From Unio delphinus (Eukaryota; Mollusca; Bivalvia; Unionida; Unionidae), in the NCBI GenBank assembly GCA_029339505.1, contig JAQISU010000069.1, positions 8,815,001-8,879,000 on the forward strand: 64,000 nt of DNA, in the 5' to 3' direction. The notes under the pieces are model-generated. The model had not been told where the DNA came from. It saw only the letters and a program-made list of their open reading frames with translations, and did not search any database. The translations under genes were made by a program, and so were the position numbers. Below are positions 34,575 through 48,200 of this stretch, piece by piece (within the stretch, counting starts at the first letter, position 1; every line of letters begins with the position of its first letter).

Positions 34575-36288
34575 GTATGAGCCATCAACACGTTTAATCC
34601 ATTGGCAAGAGTCATTCAGATATAATTGTTTTTTTCACCTTATGACTGGTTGCTTCAAGACACGCTTCCATTAGTATTTCAAGGTGACAGTCCGATGCAA
34701 GTTTCCCTCTAAGAGCTGGGTGTCATGGAGCACCCATTTAAAATATACATAGCAAAACTCTGGCTTGATTGTTGTCAGTGCGTTTTATAAAGATCAATGA
34801 AGTATTAGACTAGATGTATTTTTGAAGGACAAAGGAGGAAACATGTTTATCTGATCTTATATTTTTTTTTCAATATAAGCAGTTTTCTTGCAGACATTTT
34901 AGTATATGACAACTTCCACTCCACAATCTTTAATGTTTCAAAGTGCTCACACTGCCAGGTGTACAAGTTTCAGCAAGTTAGGAAACAAATTTCAAATCTC
35001 ATAGAAGTCATTGGATGATGATTTAAACTCTCATTTCTTTATGTGTAGGACTTTGGTTTTCAAAACCCCAAATTTAGGCATTTGACCTTGTGTGACTACA
35101 CCATAGTATGTTGAAATCCATCTCTTCAATAAATGAAGTAGTTAGGGTTCATAATTGCCAAACATGTTTTATAACAAACCACATTATAAGGAAAACTTCA
35201 TTAAATATTTAGTTTCAAAATATTGAAAATAGTACAATAGTGTGAGCTATGGGAGAGACCAACATTAGTTAATAATCATGATTTATAGAGGAAATAACCT
35301 TAAAATGCTCCGTCTTTCTTCAATTGTTCATGTTAATCATTGGTAAACAATTCTGGGCATGGTTCCATTGTGGCATTATATCCAGAAACGTGGTATAAAG
35401 ATTAATAGTTGTGGCATTATATCCAGAAACGTGTTATAAAGATAAAGAATTGTGGCATTATTACTGATACAGAATTAGCCTACAAAGAGTTTGTTTTTAT
35501 CCTGTCTATGACTTCACAATTTTCTTTTGTATTTTTAGCAGATTAATTTCAAAATTTATTAAAAGAATGTTAAGGGTTAAAATGAAATGTTTACAGCAAA
35601 CAAAATACTTGCTCTTTTTAAATAGTGAAAAATATTCAGCCATTTTTTGTTCTTTTACATTTTGCATGTTTAATATGGTATCATTTTACATGCACAAAAT
35701 TTTACTTTATCTTGGCTTTACTTGTACCAAACAGTATCATGTTATTTATACATCGCTATGTTCTGATAATTAGTTAACATTGGTCTATTCCAAAATTTGG
35801 CAAGGTTGGGGAAACTTGCAGTAAATAACAAATTGAATGCATGTTGCGTGTCACCCACACTACTTTTACTGTTTTAAGTTGCCAAAAGAAATAAAAAAAA
35901 TGGATTGTTAATGTTTTTTTTTACCCCACCCACCCCTCCGATTTCCTGACATCCTCTATTTAAATTTTAAATTAGCCTCATCAAATCATAATCTGTTTGA
36001 ATTCTTCATTTCTTATTTGTCTATTAGACATATTTGATAAATTAGTATTAACATGTATTCCTTTCTTAAAACTACTAGTTGAAACCATGAATCATGTATT
36101 TCAACTCTGGCATCATTTCTGGCATCTTTGTTTGACTATGAAGACTAGCTATTGCTTTTTATATCATCAAAAGTCCATATTTGCTGCCAACAAAATACAA
36201 AGCAAAATTGAATCTTATTGCTGTTTAAAGTAACACAAAATATGGAATATGATTTTCATCCAGTGATGTTGTCAAATTGTTTCCATAA
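34575..36288. other. Unique spacer between satellites, no gene supported
   Basis: This is the only unique DNA between the 35-bp and 43-bp arrays. Two short frames (35567-35773 and 35997-36233) have no recognisable content. A 41-bp repeat sits at 35367-35462. Confidence 0.5.
35367..35462. repeat. 41-bp tandem repeat, about 2.3 copies
   Basis: 'tgtggcattatatccagaaa' starts at about 35369 and 35410, and 'tgtggcatta' again at 35451. The two full units differ at only a few positions. Confidence 0.9.
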
Positions 36289-36290
36289 CT

Positions 36291-39200
36291 AGTCTTTTAA
36301 GAATGAAATCTAATTAGCAGCCTTTCTACAATTATTCGTTTAAGTATGAATTCTAATTAGCAGCCATTCTATAATTATTCTTTTAAGTATGAATTCTAAT
36401 TAGCAGCCATTCTATAATTATTTTTTAAAGTATGAATTCTAATTAGCAGCCATTCTATAATTATTCTTTTAAGTATGAATTCTAATTAGCAGCCATTCTA
36501 TAATTATTTTTTAAAGTATGAATTCTAATTAGCAGCCATTCTATAATTATTCTTTTAAGTATGAATTCTAATTAGCAGCCTTTCTATAATTATTCTTTTA
36601 AGTATGAATTCTAATTAGCAGCCATTCTATAAGTATTGTTTTAAGAATGAAATCTAATTAGCAGCCTTTCTATAATTATTTTTTTAAGTATGAATTCTAA
36701 TTAGCAGCCATTCTATAATTATTCTTTTAAGTATGAATTCTAATTAGCAGCCATTCTATAATTATTCTTTTAAGTATGAATTCTAATTAGCAGCCATTCT
36801 ATAAGTATTCTTTTAAGAATGAATTCTAATTAGCAGCCTTTCTATAATTATTTTTTAAAGTATGAATTCTAATTAGCAGCCTTTCTATAAGTATTGTTTT
36901 AAGTATGAATTCTAATTAGCAGCCATTCTATAATTATTTTTTTAAGTATGAATTCTAATTAGCAGCCTTTCTATAATTATTTTTTAAAGTATGAATTCTA
37001 ATTAGCAGCCTTTCTATAATTATTCTTTTAAGAATGAAATCTAATTAGCAGCCTTTCTATAATTATTTTTTAAAGTATGAATTCTAATTAGCAGCCTTTC
37101 TATAAGTATTGTTTTAAGTATGAATTCTAATTAGCAGCCATTCTATAATTATTTTTTTAAGTATGAATTCTAATTAGCAGCCTTTCTATAATTATTTTTT
37201 AAAGTATGAATTCTAATTAGCAGCCTTTCTATAAGTATTGTTTTAAGTATGAATTCTAATTAGCAGCCTTTCTATAATTATTCTTTTAAGTATGAATTCT
37301 AATTAGCAGCCTTTCTATAATTATTCTTTTAAGTATGAATTCTAATTAGCAGCCTTTCTATAATTATTCTTTTAAGAATGATTTCTAATTAGCAGCCTTT
37401 CTATAAGTATTGTTTTAAGTATGAATTCTAATTAGCAGCCTTTCTATAATTATTTTTTAAAGTATGAATTCTAATTAGCAGCCTTTCTATAATTATTCTT
37501 TTAAGTATGAATTCTAATTAGCAGCCATTCTATAATTATTTTTTAAAGTATGAATTCTAATTAGCAGCCTTTCTATAATTATTCTTTTAAGAATGAATTC
37601 TAATTAGCAGCCTTTCTACAATTATTCGTTTAAGTATGAATTCTAATTAGCAGCCATTCTATAATTTTTTTTTAAAGTATGAATTCTAATTAGCAGCCTT
37701 TCTATAATTATTTTTTAAAGTATGAATTCTAATTAGCAGCCTTTCTATAATTATTCTTTTAAGAATGAATTCTAATTAGCAGCCTTTCTATAATTATTCT
37801 TTTAAGAATGAATTCTAATGAGCAGCCTTTCTATAATTATTTTTTAAAGTATGAATTCTAATTAGCATCCTTTCTATAATTATTTTTAAAGTATGAATTC
37901 TAATTAGCAGCCTTTCTATAATTATTTTTTAAAGTATGAATTCTAATTAGCAGCCTTTCTATAATTATTCTTTTAAGAATGAATTCTAATTAGCAGCCTT
38001 TCTATAATTATTCTTTTAAGAATGAATTCTAATTAGCAGCCTTTCTATAATTATTCTTTTAAGTATGAATTCTAATTAGCAGCCATTCTATAATTATTCT
38101 TTTAAGAATGAATTCTAATTAGCAGCCTTTCTATAATTATTCTTTTAAGAATGAATTCTAATTAGCAGCCTTTCTATAATTATTTTTTAAAGTATGAATT
38201 CTAATTAGCAGCCTTTCTATAATTATTTTTTAAAGTATGAATTCTAATTAGCAGCCTTTCTATAATTATTTTTTAAAGTATGAGTTCTAATTAGCAGCCA
38301 TTCTATAATTATTCTTTTAAAAATGAATTCTAATTAGCAGCCTTTCTATAATTATTCTTTTAAGAATGAATTCTAATTAGCAGCCTTTCTATAATTATTC
38401 TTTTAAGTATGAATTCTAATTAGCAGCCATTCTATAATTATTCTTTAAAGTATGAATTCTAATTAGCAGCCTTTCTGTAATTATTCTTTTAAGAATGAAT
38501 TCTAATTAGCAGCCTTTCTATAATTATTCTTTTAAGAATGAATTCTAATTAGCAGCCTTTCTATAAGTATTCTTTTTAGAATGAAATCTAATTAGCAGCC
38601 TTTCTATAATTATTCTTTTAAGTATGAATTCTAATTAGCAGCCTTTCTATAATTATTCTTTTAAGTATGAATTCTAATTAGCAGCCATTCTATAATTATT
38701 CCTTAAAGAATGAAATCTAATTAGCAGCCTTTCTATAATTATTCTTTTAAGAATGAAATCTAATTAGCAGCCTTTCTATAAGTATTGTTTTAAGTATGAA
38801 TTCTAATTAGCAGCCTTTCTATAATTATTCTTTTAAGTATGAATTCTAATTAGCAGCCTTTCTATAATTATGTTTTAAAGTATGAATTCTAATTAGCAGC
38901 CTTTCTATAATTATTTTTTAAAGTATGAATTCTAATTAGCAGCCTTTCTATAATTATTTTTTAAAGTATGAATTCTAATTAGCAGCCATTCTATAATTAT
39001 TTTTTAAAGTATGAATTCTAATTAGCAGCCTTTCTATAATTATTTTTTAAAGTATGAATTCTAATTAGCAGCCTTTCTATAATTATTCTTTTAAGAATGA
39101 AATCTAATTAGCAGCCATTCTATAATTATTTTTTAAAGTATGAATTCTAATTAGCAGCCTTTCTATAATTATTTTTTAAAGTATGAATTCTAATTAGCAG

Positions 39201-42200
39201 CCTTTCTATAATTATTCTTTTAAGAATGAAATCTAATTAGCAGCCATTCTATAATTATTTTTTAAAGTATGAATTCTAATTAGCAGCCTTTCTATAATTA
39301 TTTTTTAAAGTATGAATTCTAATTAGCAGCCATTCTATAATTATTATTTAAAGTATGAATTCTAATTAGCAGCCTTTCTATAATTATTCTTTTAAGAATG
39401 AATTCTAATTAGCAGCCTTTCTATAATTATTCTTTTAAGAATGAATTCTAATTAGCAGCCTTTCTACAATTATTCGTTTACGTATGAATTCTAATTAGCA
39501 GCCATTCTATAATTATTCTTTTAAGAATGAATTCTAATTAGCAGCCTTTCTATAATTATTTTTTAAAGTATGAATTCTAATTAGCAGCCTTTCTATAATT
39601 ATTTTTTAAAGTATGAATTCTAATTAGCAGCCTTTCTATAATTATTCTTTTAAGAATGAATTCTAATTAGCAGCCTTTCTATAATTATTCTTTTAAGTAT
39701 GAATTCTAATTAGCAGCCTTTCTATAATTATTCTTTTAAGAATGAATTCTAATTAGCAGCCTTTCTATAATTATTCTTTTAAGTATGAATTCTAGTTAGC
39801 AGCCATTCTATAATTATTCTTTTAAGAATGAATTCTAATTAGCAGCCTTTCTATAATTATTTTTTAAAGTATGAATTCTAATTAGCAGCCATTCTATAAT
39901 TATTCTTTAAAGTATGAATTCTAATTAGCAGCCTTTCTATAAGTATTCGTTTAAGTATGAATTCTAATTAGCAGCCTTTCTATAATTATTCTTTTAAGAA
40001 TGAATTCTAATTAGCAGCCTTTCTATAAGTATTGTTTTAAGTATGAATTCTAATTAGCAGCCTTTCTATAATTATTCTTTTAAGTATGAATTCTAATTAG
40101 CAGCCTTTCTATAATTATTCTTTTAAGTATGAATTCTAATTAGCAGCCTTTCTATAATTATTCTTTTAAGAATGAATTCTAATTAGCAGCCTTTCTATAA
40201 GTATTGTTTTAAGTATGAATTCTAATTAGCAGCCTTTCTATAAGTATTCGTTTAAGTATGAATTCTAATTAGCAGCCTTTCTATAATTATTCTTTTAAGA
40301 ATGAATTCTAATTAGCAGCCTTTCTTTAATTATTCTTTTAAGTATGAATTCTAATTAGCAGCCTTTCTATAATTATTCTTTTAAGTATGAATTCTAATTA
40401 GCAGCCTTTCTATAATTATTCTTTTAAGTATGAATTCTAATTAGCAGCCTTTCTATAATTATTCTTTTAAGAATGAATTCTAATTAGCAGCCTTTCTATA
40501 ATTATTCTTTTAAGAATGAATTCTAATTAGCAGCCTTTCTATAAGTATTCTTTTAAGTATGAATTCTAATTAGCAGCCATTCTATAATTATTCTTTTAAG
40601 AATGAATTCTAATTAGCAGCCTTTCTATAATTATTCTTTTAAGTATGAATTCTAATTAGCAGCCTTTCTATAATTATTCTTTTAAGAATGAATTCTAATT
40701 AGCAGCCTTTCTATAAGTATTCTTTTAAGTATGAATTCTAATTAGCAGCCATTCTATAATTATTCTTTTAAGAATGAATTCTAATTAGCAGCCTTTCTAT
40801 AAGTATTGTTTTAAGAATGAAATCTAATTAGCAGCCTTTCTATAATTATTCTTTTAAGAATGAATTCTAATTAGCAGCCATTCCATAATTATTCTTTTAA
40901 GTATGAATTCTAATTAGCAGCCTTTCTATAATTATTCTTTTAAGTATGAATTCTAATTAGCAGCCTTTCTATAATTATTCTTTTAAGTATGAATTCTAAT
41001 TAGCAGCCTTTCTATAATTATTCTTTTAAGTATGAATTCTAATTAGCAGCCTTTCTATAATTATTCTTTTAAGAATGAATTCTAATTAGCAGCCTTTCTA
41101 TAATTATTCTTTTAAGAATGAATTCTAATTAGCAGCCATTCTATAATTATTCTTTTAAGAATGAATTCTAATTAGCAGCCTTTCTATAATTATTCTTTTA
41201 AGAATGAAATCTAATTAGCAGCCTTTCTATAATTATTCTTTTAAGAATGAATTCTAATTAGCAGCCTTTCTATAATTATTCTTTTAAGTATGAATTCTAA
41301 TTAGCAGCCTTTCTATAATTATTCTTTTAAGAATGAAATCTAATTAGCAGCCTTTCTATAATTATTCTTTTAAGAATGAATTCTAATTAGCAGCCTTTCT
41401 ATAAGTATTCTTTTAAGTATGAATTCTAATTAGCAGCCTTTCTATAATTATTCTTTTAAGAATGAATTCTAATTAGCAGCCTTTCTATAAGTATTGTTTT
41501 AAGAATGAAATCTAATTAGCAGCCTTTCTATAATTATTCTTTTAAGAATGAATTCTAATTAGCAGCCTTTCTATAATTATTCTTTTAAGAATGAATTCTA
41601 ATTAGCAGCCTTTCTATAATTATTCTTTTAAGAATGAATTCTAATTAGCAGCCTTTCTATAAGTATTCTTTTAAGTATGAATTCTAATTAGCAGCCATTC
41701 TATAATTATTCTTTTAAGAATGAAATCTAATTAGCAGCCTTTCTATAATTATTCTTTTAAGTATGAATTCTAATTAGCAGCCTTTCTATAATTATTCTTT
41801 TAAGAATGAAATCTAATTAGCAGCCTTTCTATAATTATTCTTTTAAGAATGAATTCTAATTAGCAGCCTTTCTATAAGTATTCTTTTAAGTATGAATTCT
41901 AATTAGCAGCCATTCTATAATTATTCTTTTAAGAATGAATTCTAATTAGCAGCCTTTCTATAATTATTCTTTTAAGAATGAAATCTAATTAGCAGCCTTT
42001 CTATAATTATTCTTTTAAGAATGAAATCTAATTAGCAGCCATTCTATAATTATTCTTTTAAGTATGAATTCTAATTAGCAGCCTTTCTATAATTATTTTT
42101 TAAAGTATGAATTCTAATTAGCAGCCATTCTACAATTATTCTTTTAAGTATGAATTCTAATTAGCAGCCTTTCTATAAGTATTCTTTTAAGAATGAATTC

Positions 42201-45200
42201 TAATTAGCAGCCATTCTATAATTATTCTTTTAAGAATGAAATCTAATTAGCAGCCTTTCTATAAATATTCTTTTAAGAATGAATTCTAATTAGCAGCCTT
42301 TCTATAATTATTCTTTTAAGAATGAATTCTAATTAGCAGCCTTTCTATAATTATTCTTTTAAGTATGAATTCTAATTAGCAGCCTTTCTATAATTATTCT
42401 TTTAAGAATGAATTCTAATCAGCAGCCTTTCTATAATTATTCTTTTAAGAATGAATTCTAATTAGCAGCCTTTCTATAAGTATTCTTTTAAGTATGAATT
42501 CTAATTAGCAGCCTTTCTATAATTATTCTTTTAAGAATGAATTCTAATTAGCAGCCTTTCTATAATTATTCTTTTAAGAATGAATTCTAATTAGCAGCCT
42601 TTCTATAAGTATTCTTTTAAGTATGAATTCTAATTAGCAGCCATTCTATAATTATTCTTTTAAGAATGAATTCTAATTAGCAGCCTTTCTATAATTATTC
42701 TTTTAAGTATGAATTCTAATTAGCAGCCTTTCTATAATTATTCTTTTAAGTATGAATTCTAATTAGCAGCCTTTCTATAATTATTCTTTTAAGTATGAAT
42801 TCTAATTAGCAGCCTTTCTATAATTATTTTTTAAAGTATGAATTCTAATTAGCTGCCTTTCTATAATTAGTTTTTAAAGTATGAATTCTAATTAGCAGCC
42901 TTTCTATAATTATTCTTTTAAGTATGAATTCTAATTAGCAGCCTTTCTATAAGTATTCTTTTAAGAATGAAATCTAATTAGCAGCCTTTCTATAAATATT
43001 CTTTTAAGAATGAATTCTAATTAGCAGCCTTTCTATAATTATTCTTTTAAGTATGAATTCTAATTAGCAGCCTTTCTATAATTATTCTTTTAAGAATGAA
43101 TTCTAATTAGCAGCCTTTCTATAATTATTCTTTTAAGAATGAATTCTAATTAGCAGCCTTTCTATAATTATTCTTTTAAGTATGAATTCTAATTAGCAGC
43201 CTTTCTATAATTATTCTTTTAAGAATGAATTCTAATTAGCAGCCTTTCTATAATTATTCTTTTAAGTATGAATTCTAATTAGCAGCCTTTCTATAATTAT
43301 TCTTTTAAGAATGAATTCTAATTAGCAGCCTTTCTATAATTATTCTTTTAAGTATGAATTCTAATTAGCAGCCTTTCTATAATTATTCTTTTAAGTATGA
43401 ATTCTAATTAGCAGCCTTTCTATAATTATTCTTTTAAGAATGAATTCTAATTAGCAGCCTTTCTATAAGTATTCTTTTAAGAATGAATTCTAATTAGCAG
43501 CCTTTCTATAAGTATTCTTTTTAGAATGAAATCTAATTAGCAGCCTTTCTATAAGTATTCTTTTAAGTATGAATTCTAATTAGCAGCCATTCTATAATTA
43601 TTCTTTTAAGAATGAATTCTAATTAGCAGCCTTTCTATAAGTATTCTTTTAAGTATGAATTCTAATTAGCAGCCACTCTATAATTATTCTTTTAAGAATG
43701 AATTCTAATTAGCAGCATTTCTATAATTATTCTTTTAAGAATGAATTCTAATTAGCAGCCTTTCTATAATTATTCTTTTAAGTATGAATTCTAATTAGCA
43801 GCCTTTCTATAATTATTCTTTTAAGTATGAATTCTAATTAGCAGCCTTTCTATAATTATTCTTTTAAGAATGAAATCTAATTAGCAGCCATTCTATAATT
43901 ATTCTTTTAAGAATGAATTCTAATTAGCAGCCATTCTATAATTATTCTTTAAAGTATGAATTCTAATTAGCAGCCTTTCTATAAGTATTCGTTTAAGTAT
44001 GAATTCTAATTAGCAGCCTTTCTATAATTATTCTTTAAAGTATGAATTCTAATTAGCAGCCATTCTATAATTATTCTTTTAAGAATGAATTCTAATTAGC
44101 AGCCTTTCTATAATTATTCTTTTAAGTATGAATTCTAATTAGCAGCCTTTCTATAATTATTCTTTTAAGTATGAATTCTAATTAGCAGCCTTTCTATAAT
44201 TATTCTTTTAAGTATGAATTCTAATTAGCAGCCTTTCTATAATTATTCTTTTAAGTATGAATTCTAATTAGCAGCCTTTCTATAAGTATTCTTTTAAGTA
44301 TGAATTCTAATTTGCAGCCTTTCTATAATTATTCTTTTAAGTATGAATTCTAATTAGCAGCCTTTCTATAATTATTCTTTTAAGAATGAATTCTAATTAG
44401 CAGCCTTTCTATAAGTATTCTTTTAAGAATGAAATCTAATTAGCAGCCTTTCTATAAATATTCTTTTAAGAATGAATTCTAATTAGCAGCCTTTCTATAA
44501 TTATTCTTTTAAGTATGAATTCTAATTAGCAGCCTTTCTATAATTATTCTTTTAAGAATGAATTCTAATTAGCAGCCTTTCTATAATTATTCTTTTAAGA
44601 ATGAATTCTAATTAGCAGCCTTTCTATAAGTATTCTTTTAAGAATGAAATCTAATTAGCAGCCTTTCTACAATTATTCTTTTAAGAATGAATTCTAATTA
44701 GCAGCCATTCTATAATTATTATTTTAAGAATGAATTCTAATTAGCAGCCTTTCTATAAGTATTCTTTTAAGTATGAATTCTAATTAGCAGCCATTCTATA
44801 ATTATTCTTTTAAGAATGAATTCTAATTAGCAGCCATTCTATAATTATTCTTTTAAGAATGAATTCTAATTAGCAGCCTTTCTATAAGTATTCTTTTAAG
44901 TATGAATTCTAATTAGCAGCCATTCTATAATTATTCTTTTAAGAATGAATTCTAATTAGCAGCATTTCTATAATTATTCTTTTAAGAATGAATTCTAATT
45001 AGCAGCCTTTCTATAATTATTCTTTTAAGTATGAATTCTAATTAGCAGCCTTTCTATAATTATTCTTTTAAGTATGAATTCTAATTAGCAGCCTTTCTAT
45101 AATTATTCTTTTAAGAATGAAATCTAATTAGCAGCCATTCTATAATTATTCTTTTAAGAATGAATTCTAATTAGCAGCCATTCTATAATTATTCTTTAAA

Positions 45201-48200
45201 GTATGAATTCTAAATAGCAGCCTTTCTATAAGTATTCGTTTAAATATGAATTCTAATTAGCAGCCTTTCTATAATTATTCTTTAAAGTATGAATTCTAAT
45301 TAGCAGCCTTTCTATAATTATTCTTTTAAGAATGAATTCTAATTAGCAGCCTTTCTATAATTATTCTTTTAAGAATGAATTCTAATTAGCAGCCTTTCTA
45401 TAATTATTCTTTTAAGAATGAATTCTAATTAGCAGCCTTTCTATAATTATTCTTTTAAGTATGAATTCTAATTAGCAGCCATTCTATAATTATTCTTTTT
45501 AAGAATGAATTCTACTTAGCAGCCTTTCTATAATTATTCTTTTAAGAATGAAATCTAATTAGCAGCCTTTCTATAATTATTCTTTTAAGAATGAATTCTA
45601 ATTAGCAGCCTTTCTATAATTATTCTTTTAAGTATGAATTCTAATTAGCAGCCATTCTATAATTATTCTTTTAAGAATGAAATCTAATTAGCAGCCTTTC
45701 TATAATTATTTTTTTAAGAATGAAATCTAATTAGCAGCCTTTCTATAATTATTCTTTTAAGTATGAATTCTAATTAGCAGCCTTTCTATAATTATTCTTT
45801 AAAGTATGAATTCTAATTAGCAGCCTTTCTATAAGTATTCGTTTAAGTATGAATTCTAATTAGCAGCCTTTCTATAATTATTCTTTTAAGAATGAATTCT
45901 AATTAGCAGCCTTTCTATAATTATTTTTTTAAGAATGAAATCTAATTAGCAGCCTTTCTATAATTATTCTTTTAAGTATGAATTCTAATTAGCAGCCTTT
46001 CTATAATTATTCTTTTAAGAATGAAATCTAATTAGCAGCCTTTCTGAAATTATTCTTTTAAGAATGAAATCTAATTAGCAGCCATTCTATAATTATTCTT
46101 TTAAGAATGAAATCTAATTAGCAGCCTTTCTATAATTATTCTTTTAAGAATGAAATCTAATTAGCAGCCTTTCTATAATTATTTTTTTAAGTATGAAATC
46201 TAATTAGCAGCCTTTCTATAATTATTTTTTTAAGAATGAAATCTAATTAGCAGCCTTTCTATAATTATTCTTTTAAGAATGAAATCTAATTAGCAGCCTT
46301 TCTATAATTATTTTTTTAAGAATGAAATCTAATTAGCAGCCATTCTATAAGTATTCTTTTAAGAATGAAATCTAATTAGCAGCCTTTCTATAATTATTCT
46401 TTTAAGAATGAATTCTAATTAGCAGCCTTTCTATATTTATTCTTTTAAGTATGAATTCTAATTAGCAGCCTTTCTATAATTATTCTTTTAAGAATGAAAT
46501 CTAATTAGCAGCCATTCTATAAGTATTCTTTTAAGAATGAAATCTAATTAGCAGCCTTTCTATAATTATTCTTTTAAGAATGAATTCTAATTAGCAGCCT
46601 TTCTATAATTATTCTTTTAAGAATGAAATCTAATTAGCAGCCTTTCTATAATTATTTTTTTAAGAATGAAATCTAATTAGCAGCCTTTCTATAATTATTC
46701 TTTTAAGAATGAATTCTAATTAGCAGCCTTTCTATAAGTATTCTTTTAAGAATGAAATCTAATTAGCAGCCTTTCTATAATTATTTTTTAAAGTATGAAT
46801 TCTAATTAGCAGACATTCTATAATTATTCTTTTAAGAATGAAATCTAATTAGCAGCCTTTCTATAATTATTTTTTAAAGTATGAATTCTAATTAGCAGCC
46901 ATTCTATAATTATTCTTTTAAGAATGAAATCTAATTAGCAGCCTTTCTATAATTATTCTTTTAAGTATGAATTCTAATTAGCAGCCTTTCTATAATTATT
47001 CGTTTAAGAATGAAATCTAATTAGCAGCCTTTCTATAATTATTCTTTTAAGAATGAAATCTAATTAGCAGCCTTTCTATAATTATTCTTTTAAGAATGAA
47101 TTCTAATTAGCAGCCTTTCTATAATTATTCTTTTAAGAATGAATTCTAATTAGCAGCCTTTCTATAATTATTCTTTTAAGAATGAAATCTAATTAGCAGC
47201 CATTCTATAATTATTCTTTTAAGAATGAAATCTAATTAGCTGCCTTTCTATAATTATTTTTTTAAGAATGAAATCTAATTAGCAGCCTTTCTATAATTAT
47301 TTTTTTAAGAATGAAATCTAATTAGCAGCCTTTCTATAATTATTCTTTTAAGAATGAATTCTAATTAGCAGCCTTTCTATAATTATTCTTTTAAGAATGA
47401 AATCTAATTAGCAGCCTTTCTATAATTATTCTTTTAAGAATGAATTCTAATTAGCAGCCTTTCTATAATTATTCTTTTAAGTATGAATTCTAATTAGCAG
47501 CCTTTCTATAATTATTCTTTTAAGTATGAATTCTAATTAGCAGCCTTTCTATAATTATTTTTTTAAGAATGAATTCTAATTAGCAGCCATTCTATAATTA
47601 TACTTTTAAGAATGAAATCTAATTAGCAGCCTTTCTATAATTATTCTTTTAAGAATGAAATCTAATTAGCAGCCTTTCTATAATTATTCTTTTAAGAATG
47701 AAATCTAATTAGCAGCCTTTCTATAATTATTCTTTTAAGAATGAATTCTAATTAGCAGCCTTTCTATAATTATTCTTTTAAGTATGAATTCTAATTAGCA
47801 GCCTTTCTATAATTATTTTTTTAAGTATGAATTCTAATTAGCAGCCTTTCTATAATTATTTTTTTAAGTATGAATTCTAATTAGCAGCCTTTCTATAATT
47901 ATTCTTTTAAGAATGAAATCTAATTAGCAGCCTTTCTATAATTATTTTTTTAAGAATGAAATCTAATTAGCAGCCTTTCTATAATTATTCTTTTAAGAAT
48001 GAATTCTAATTAGCAGCCTTTCTATAATTATTCTTTTAAGAATGAAATCTAATTAGCAGCCTTTCTATAATTATTCTTTTAAGAATGAATTCTAATTAGC
48101 AGCCTTTCTATAATTATTCTTTTAAGTATGAATTCTAATTAGCAGCCTTTCTATAATTATTCTTTTAAGTATGAATTCTAATTAGCAGCCTTTCTATAAT